The notes below the pieces were generated by a model that saw nothing but the letters and a program-made list of their open reading frames with translations, ran no database searches and was not told the DNA's origin. Of a stretch of 64,000 bases of DNA, positions 57,222 through 64,000 are shown piece by piece. Made by a program: the position numbers and the translations under genes. Location of the stretch: contig CP141136.1 in the NCBI GenBank assembly GCA_035236585.1, positions 55,321,136 to 55,385,135 on the forward strand. Direction: 5' to 3'. Positions within the stretch are counted from its first letter, which is position 1. The number at the start of each line of letters is the position of its first letter. This DNA is from Warburgia ugandensis. Taxonomy: Eukaryota > Streptophyta > Magnoliopsida > Canellales > Canellaceae.

Positions 57222-59648
57222 GGTCGAGGTGTAGGAGATTGACAATACTAGGGTTGTTGGTCTTTTCCTTGGGGGTAAAAGGCGTAAGGTGCTCACGTAA
57301 CAAATAAAAGGGCATATTGATTATCTCTTTGCTCCCAACCCTAAGGCCCAGGGTAAAGGGAAGGCACTCATGTAACAAACGATAATGAATAGAGCATATA
57401 AGGAGTTTAGGACAAAAGCATGTTATTACATCACCTCTTAGTTCTATGAACATAGCATTACATTCAATGCTACTTGTAGTTGTCCAATCCAGACCATGTT
57501 AGAGGCAGTTGCACAACATGGTCCAGGTATATATCTTATATTTTTAATAATGAGTAGTCATATACTTGTTTTATCCTTTTACCTATCTTAGTATCGTACA
57601 TCATATAATCTTATGTGACTAAGGTTTTAAGGCACCCTCGTATCACGAGTTGAGGGTGAATCTTCTTCAAAAGCAAGTAGAGAAGACCAAAGTGTACATA
57701 GATCAACGTAGAGTTGATTGGAGTAGGTACATGTTTAGTGTCCTTTTTTGCATCCTTTTATTATTATATATTCCTTTCAAGTCTTAAAGTGAAACTAGCT
57801 ACTAACGATAAGAGTGCTCCATGGCTTTTATAGGTATAAATGCTCCATCATGTTAGATTGGTGGACCGACGACAAGGGTCGCACCCTTGTCAACTTTTTG
57901 GTGATTTGTCCAACTGGGATAGTTTTTTTTAAATCTCATGATGGGTTTGCGGATGTCAAGAGTGCAAACCTAATACTTCACATGCTAGAGAAGATGATCA
58001 ATGAAGCTGGAGAGAACAATGTACTTTAGGTAATTTTTTAATTTTATATCTATAAGCTTTTAAGTATTTTAAATTGTTTATAAGCATATAATGTAAGTTT
58101 ACCCTTTATAATTTAACTTTTTTTTTGTTTTTTTGTTTTTTTTCTATTTTAGGTTATAATTGATAATGCCTCCAACTGCATGGCTATGAGTTGAGAATTG
58201 ATGGTGAGGAGGCCACACCTATATTGGACCTTTTGTGTGCCTCACTGCATAGATTTGAAGTTAAATGACATAAGCATATTGGCAATTGTGAAGAAAATTG
58301 TGGTAGAAGCTAGGGTGATGAGAGTTTTTATATATAGCCACACACATGTCCTTCATCTTATGAGAAGATTTATAAAGAAAAAAGAATTGGTCAGACTTGT
58401 AGTGACGTGCTTCGCTACTAACTTCTTGAGCATAGAAAGCATTCACAACTTGAAGATAGAGTTGAGGGCAATATTCCATTGTTCAGGGTGGATGAACAGT
58501 AAATGGCCAAAAAGGCCTAAGAGTAAAAGAGCTGAAAAGATTGTATCGCACACCAACTTCTGAAACCACATCCTCTTTTGTTTGAAGATTATGGCTCCAC
58601 TCATAGAGGTTTTGAGGGTGGTGGACAGTGAGGAGAAGCTAGCAATGGGCTACATCTTTGAGGCTATAGCCAGGACAAAAGACAAGATTCAGTCCAATCT
58701 AGTAGGGGATGAGCACCAGGCCACTTATGTTTAGGGGATCATAAATAGTAGATGGAGTTCTCAGTAGGTTATATGATGGAGATGAGGCAGACATGGTGGT
58801 AGATTAGATATACATCTACAGACATGCTAAAAGCCTATTTGGCAATGACCTGACAATACGCAAAAGAAAACCCTAGCCCCTTGTAAGTATTTTATGTTAT
58901 TCTATATTTTAAGTTTTAACTTCTAATTTTTTTTTATTTTTCTAAATTTTAATTTTCTTCAACTTTTGTAGGTGAGTGGTGGATTACCTTTGGGGCTAAA
59001 GCCCCACATATTCAAACATTAGCCATTAGGGTTCTCTCCGAGATATGCAGTGCATCTCCTTGCGAGCGTAACCGGAATGCCTTTGAGAACGTAAGCTACT
59101 TAAATATTTAGATTTAGTAGTTATTAGTAATTTAGTATACATTCACTGTATTTTAAATTTATAAATACTTTTTGTTTTCATATCCATACTAAGAAGAGGA
59201 ATAGGCTACATGTTAAGACATTGAATGATCTAGTATACATTTAATGCAATTAGTGCCTTCGTCGTCGACATGAGGATCATTTGAAAATGCAAATGTATAC
59301 AGATCTTATTCTATTACGAGAGGTCGATGAAAGTGATGAGTGGATTGTTCAAGAGGATGCTGGAGATGATCTAGTGCATCAAGGTGATGACCTCACTTGG
59401 TTAGATGTTGAGCTTGCTGAAGGATCAAGTGAACATGATGCTCCATCTACTAGGCAATACCAGAGGTGAGGGAGGAGGCAAAGGGGGAGCCACATTTCTT
59501 AGTTTCAAGCTCATGCTCATCAAGAATTAGATTATGATGTTGGATAAGAGTAGGTCGATGATGAGGAGACTGAGGAGGATGTCTACATCTCTCAGGGAGA
59601 TGATTTTGATGATGATCTTGATCTTCATGATGAGGAAGAGGTGTAGGA
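56841..59648 (+). pseudogene. hAT transposase (BED, DUF659, hAT-C), decayed
   Basis: Segments in order: 56841-57035 BED zinc finger, DPNDKNLVWCKLCGNRYSSG with KLKQHL; 57440-57525, FYEHSITFNATCSCPIQTML then EAVAQHGPG; about 57635-57725, SYHELRVNLLQKQVEKTKVY; 57820-58029 DUF659, CSIMLDWWTDDKGRTLVNFL; about 58154-58560, VIIDNASNCMAMS, a stop, then RRPHLYWTFCVPHCIDLKLN; about 58975-59092, EWWITFGAKAPHIQTLAIRV then CSASPCERNRNAFEN, the hAT dimerisation region; and 59190-59640, KKRNRLHVKTLNDLVYI and an acidic tail. Stops (57033, about 58190, 59232) and lost frames make it inactive. Introns are likely between several segments. Confidence 0.88.
57148..57222. repeat. (ATG)n trinucleotide microsatellite
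   Basis: About 25 perfect ATG/GAT units inside the hAT transposase region, at a place where related transposases have an acidic run. In one frame it would encode poly-Asp, but in the frame continuing from the BED segment it gives stops. Confidence 0.97.
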
Positions 59649-60045
59649 AAATGACTCTTAAGTCTTAATAGTTAACTATAATATTTACTTTTCATTTATA
59701 AAACATTTGTTTGATTGTTTATTGTTTCTGGATTTACATGAAGATGATAGCAGATTGAGAGAGTAGTCCTTGCTACTCCCTGTTTGATTGTTTATTGTAT
59801 TTGTATGTTTCTCAACTTACTTCTTTGTGTATGATTGTCTGATTTAACCTTAAGTTGTTATTTTTGACAAGTATTTATTTATATCTTTATATCTGTATAT
59901 TTTATAATTTTTTGGGATTTTTTTTTCATTTTTAAAAATTTTTAAAACTCAATTTGCACCTTGACACCTAATCGTGCACTTAGTCCCTTTAGGCGCAAGT
60001 CACGCCCCTTGCGCCTAGGTGCGCCTTGCACCTGTGACTACGTAG

Positions 60046-62967
60046 ATAAATTATAAATTGAGAATTTGTTGAAAATATTCTCATAATTAGATTCTATTTG
60101 AAAATGGAATCCAATGACACAAAGAATACAGAAAATGGAGTTCGGATGAAAGAGTTATGACCATTTGAAGTTGAAGGGCATTTGGATAATTTAAATATTT
60201 AAAAAGAATTTAGAATGCAAGGGGCATTTTGATAATGATACCCTCCCACTGTCTTTGTGTGTGCACCGCATCTAAGCTGAGAAAGATGGTAGGTACTTGC
60301 ACCACCCACCTTTGGTCACCATTTGCAGAGCTAGGAAATAATGTAATTACCTAAAATTTAAAGTCCTATTTGGAAGATTGGAATGAACAATTGCATGAAT
60401 GTTTTATAAATTTTGAATTGATAATTTGTTGAAAATATTCTCATAATTAGATTCTATTCAAAAAATAGAATCCAATGATACAAAGAATACTAAAAACAGA
60501 GTTCGAATGAAAAAGTCATGACCATTTGAAGTTGAAGGGCATTTTGATAACCAAAAGATTAAAAAAGAGGATTCAAAATGTAAGGGGTCATTTTGATAAC
60601 TACACCCTCACTCCATCTTTGTGTCTTCACCATGTTTGCATGGAGAAAGATGGTAGGCGGTCACGACGCTCACCTCTAGTCATCGTTTGTGGGGTCAAAA
60701 AATTATGTAACTACCCAAATTTTAAAGATTGGATTAAATAGGATGATGAATATTTTATAAATTTAGAAGTTAGAATTTATTAAAAATATTCTCATAATTA
60801 GATTATATTAAAAAAAGGAATCCAACGATACAAAGAGCAGTGAAAACGAAGTTTAGATGAAAAAGTTATGAGCATTTGAAGTTGAAGGGCATTTTAATAA
60901 TTAAAAAAAAGAAAAAAAGAAAAAGAAAAAGAGATTCAAAATGCAAGGGGTGTTTTGATAATAATACCCTCCTCCCTCCATCTCCTTGTATGCATCGAGA
61001 AAGATGGTAGGTGATCGCACCGCCAACCTCTAGTCACCATTTGAGGCACTAGAAAATAATGTAACTAACTGAATTTTAAAGTCTTATTTGAAATATTGGA
61101 TTGAAAGGTGGATTAATGTTTTATAAATTTTAATTGAGAATTTTTTAAAAATATTCTAATAATTAGATTCTATTTGAAAAATGGAATCTAGCGACACAAA
61201 GAACACAGAAAATGGAGTTTGGATGAAAAAGTTAAGAGCAATTGAAGTTGAAGGGCATTTTGGTAATTAAAAGATAAAAAAGGATTCAAAACACGAGGGG
61301 CCACTTTGATAACAACACCATCCCTCTGTCTTCACAACTACACCGATAACGGTAGTAAGCGGTTGCACCCCCTACCTCCCGTCACTATTTGCAGTGCCAA
61401 AAAATAATGTAGCTATCTGAATTTTAAAGTCCTATTTGGAAGATTGGATTAAAGAAGAAGATGAATGTTTTATAAATTTTGAATTGAGATTTTGTTGAAA
61501 TTATTCTCATAATTAGATTCTATTTGAAAAATGAAATTCAGCAACACAAAGAACACTAAAAACATAGTTCGAATGAAAAAGTTACGAGCATTTGAAGTTG
61601 AAGGGTAATTTTATAATTAAAAGATTCTTTTTGAAAAATGGAATCCAATGACACAAAGAATAGTGAAAATAGAGTTTAGATGAAAAAGTTACGGGCATTA
61701 GAAATTAAAGGTCATTTTTGTATTTAAAAGATTAAAAAAAGGTTTTAAAACGCAAGGGCAATTTTGATAACGATACCCTCCCTCCATCTTAGCGTCTACA
61801 TCAAGAAAGATGGTAGGCAATTGCGCTGCCCCCCTCCTGTCATTGTTTGTGGGGCCGAAAAATAATATAACTTCCTGAATTTTAAAGTCATATTTGGAAG
61901 ATTGGATTGAACAGTAGAATGAATGTTTTATAAATTTTGAATTGAGAATTTGTTGAAAATATTCTCTTAATTAGATTTTATTCAAAAAATAAAATCCAAT
62001 ATCACAAAGAACATTGAAGACAGAGTTAGAATGAAAAGGATATGAGCATTTAAAGTTGAAGGATATTTTGGTAATTAAAATATTAAGAAAAGGATTCAAA
62101 ATGCAGAAGCTATTTTGATAATGACATGCTCCCTCATTCTAGGTGTCTGCTTCCCATTTGCATCGTGTCTATGCCAAGAAAAATTGTCGGCGGTGACGTC
62201 GCCCACCTTTGGTCACTGTTTGTGGCGTCGAAAAATAATGTAACTACCCAAATTTTAAAGTCTTATTTGGAAAATTGTATTGAATAGGAGAATGAATGTT
62301 TTATAAATTTTGAATTGAAAATTTGTTGAAAATATTCTCATAATTAGATTCTATTTGAAAAATGGAATCCAACATCACTAAAAACGGAGTTTGGATAAAA
62401 AAAAAGTTATAAGCATTTGAAGTTGAAGGGCATTTTGGTAATTAAAATATTAAAAAATGGATTCAAAATGTAGGGGGCTATTTTGATAACAACACCCTCC
62501 ATCTCCGCATCTACACTGTGTTTACGTCGAAAAAGACAGTAAGCAGTCGTGCCACCCACTTCCGATCACCATTTGTTGCTCTGAAAAAAAATTGTAATTG
62601 CTTGAATTTTAAAGTCTTATTTGGAATATTGGATTGAACAAAAGAATGAATATTTCATAAATTCTGAATATAGAATTTGTTGAAAATATTCTCATAATTA
62701 GATTCTATTCAAAAAATGGAATCTAACGACACAAAGACCATTGAAAATAGAGTTTGGATGAAAAAGTTATGAGCATTTGAAGTTCAAGGGCATTTTGGTA
62801 ATTAAATTTTAAAAAAAGGATTCAAAATGTAGGGGACTATTTTGATAACGACACCCACCCTCCGTCTCCACGTCTGCATTGTGTTTGAGTAGGGAAAGAC
62901 AGTAGGCGATCGTGCTGCCCACCCCTGGCCATCATTTGCAACACTGAAAATTAATGTAACTACTAGA
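60046..62967 (+). repeat. Satellite array, right part (about 9 monomers)
   Basis: The same ~350-bp monomer and orientation as the left part, resuming exactly after the hAT right end. TTATGA anchors lie near 60155, 60515, 60865, 61230, 61580, 61690 (a partial unit), 62040, 62405 and 62765. The last monomer breaks off at TAATGTAACTACTAGAATTG, where the right flank repeat begins. Confidence 0.96.
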
Positions 62968-63723
62968 ATTGTTAGATCAAAATCCAATCATAGATAAACA
63001 TGGAAATTGAGCTGATTGTGATAATTAGGACTGGAATTAGTTATCTAATCCTAAATTGAGGCTATAAAGAATGATCCAACGGTTGAATCTCCTCCAAACT
63101 TAACAAGATGAGAAAATTTAGCCTTCTAATGATTAGGAGACACCGATTTAGCCGATCACAACTTAGATTGATAATCAAAGCTAGTAGATGACCATTTAGA
63201 TGAAAGAAAGAAAAAAAAAAAAAAACTGATATTAAGACATGGATTGACTTGACAAAGGGTAGATCAAATGATCGAGGCCGTTGATCTAGGATAAACTACT
63301 AGATTAGAGGATTTATCACACTAATTGATTCATACTTGGGATTTGATGAACACCAAGTAATATAGATGAAGAGTAAAATGGATAGTGGGGCACATTTAGA
63401 GTAGTGGATGACATAGTATAGTACAATGACTTGATAGGTACATCAGAGTGCACAAGTTGAAGTGGCTACACACCTGATTGGATTCTCCACGCATTGAGGT
63501 AGGTGATTACATTTAGTATTTTCTTGATTTCTTGGATCATGATGTGTTCATTAAGGGTTTCATTTACAGTAGTAGATTAATGCATGGACACGTATGACAA
63601 TCTTATGTTTTCTTGAGACTATCATTAGCATGTGTTGTTGATGTCTATATTATCCTTTTGTTTCACATTATCTATGCCCTATTTTCGATACATGATTATT
63701 AATGTATTAGAACACCTTATTGA
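62968..63723 (+). repeat. Right copy of the ~0.75-kb direct repeat flanking the satellite
   Basis: Matches 40682-41453. It starts GTTAGATCAAAATCCAATCA and ends TTAGAACACCTTATT, exactly where the left copy passes into the first monomer. Beyond it the sequence is unique (GACTTAATCTTCCCAAG). Confidence 0.93.
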
Positions 63724-64000
63724 CTTAATCTTCCCAAGATTGATTATGTAGGGATTTTCGATACTTGATTTTGTGTTTTCATTGTTTTATGACAATTGTT
63801 TTTGCCTAATGGATGATATGCTAGGAGAGTATTAGGGTTGGCCACTTGCCTTATGAGTTTACAAATACTAGACATTGCCCTAATATTGGGCAACTGTATG
63901 TGGTTTGTAGTAATCATGGGCAGGCCACCCATGCACGTTTGATCAACTCTCATGCCTCAGCGAACACTACTAGTCTCCCATTTCGCTGTCGATGGTGAAT
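63724..64000. other. Right-hand unique flank
   Basis: Not found elsewhere in the window. No recognised gene. Probably the continuation of the original flank sequence that the satellite interrupts. Confidence 0.4.

Larger units (their letters stand above)
55705..60045 (+). mobile_element. hAT DNA transposon inserted in the satellite
   Basis: Terminal inverted repeats CTATGTAGTCACAGGCGCAA (55705-55724) and, reversed, CTACGTAGTCACAGGTGCAA (60026-60045) match at 18 of 20 bases. The 8-bp target duplication ATAAATTC/ATAAATTA (55697-55704, 60046-60053) differs at one base and is satellite sequence: the monomer resumes directly on the right. Subterminal regions carry repeated GGCGCAAG, GACTAGTCGC and TGCGCC words on both sides. 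The interior has a decayed transposase of the BED/DUF659/hAT-C class. Confidence 0.92.

Noticed and set aside
57060-57453. Poly-Ser and poly-Ile minus-strand frames
   Set aside because: They read the (ATG)n microsatellite from the other strand.
41454-62967. CRISPR-like repeat array
   Set aside because: Monomers are ~350 bp, tandem without spacers, and the setting is a plant nuclear genome.
40682-63723. Flank repeats as ordinary LTRs of one 23-kb retrotransposon
   Set aside because: No TG..CA ends, no primer site next to the left copy, no polypurine tract before the right copy, and no target duplication at the outer ends.

Overview
The window looks like nuclear DNA from a flowering plant. 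It has split genes with GT-AG introns, long AT-rich introns and intergenic DNA, Au-type SINEs, a plant RTE LINE, a Ty1/copia element, MULE-like and hAT elements, and a large satellite array. No bacterial, organellar-genome or CRISPR organisation is seen. The species cannot be fixed by eye. Very long, transposon-filled introns fit a large woody-angiosperm genome, but that is inference.

1-25.7 kb: one recognisable gene, PTST1 (Protein Targeting to Starch), on the + strand. Six exons join in perfect phase from an ATG at 9295 to a stop at 25281 and give a 311-residue protein: an N-terminal region, a coiled coil and a C-terminal CBM48 starch-binding domain. Its introns are 0.15 to 6.7 kb long. They hold a dead RTE LINE (about 11.37-14.33 kb), a dead Ty1/copia element (20.16-24.44 kb, LTRs and tRNA-Met primer site still visible), several SINEs, short tandem duplications and a GC-rich stretch of unknown origin. 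Both large retroelements lie antisense to the gene. Possible 5' exons lie at about 3.6-3.75 kb and 8.83-8.88 kb. A possible last exon of an unidentified upstream gene ends at 1508.

25.7-36.1 kb: intergenic repeats. There are two related MULE-like elements with long terminal inverted repeats (one with a perfect 9-bp target duplication), five further full or partial Au-like SINE copies, and simple repeats. One SINE (28158-28374) carries the 3' tail of the RTE LINE and has its own target duplication.

36.1-37.1 kb: a compact two-exon gene for a 146-residue DUF7054-type protein, with a long leader that holds an upstream ORF.

37.1-40.7 kb: no gene recognised; one exact-period 60-bp duplication.

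40.7-63.7 kb: a satellite array of about 50 head-to-tail monomers of roughly 350 bp, flanked on both sides by the same ~0.75-kb sequence in direct orientation. A 4.3-kb hAT element with a decayed BED/DUF659/hAT-C transposase sits inside the array. Monomer variants recur in a fixed order (type B followed by type C in five of six cases), which suggests remnants of higher-order repeat structure. This array and its flanks are the least explained part of the window.
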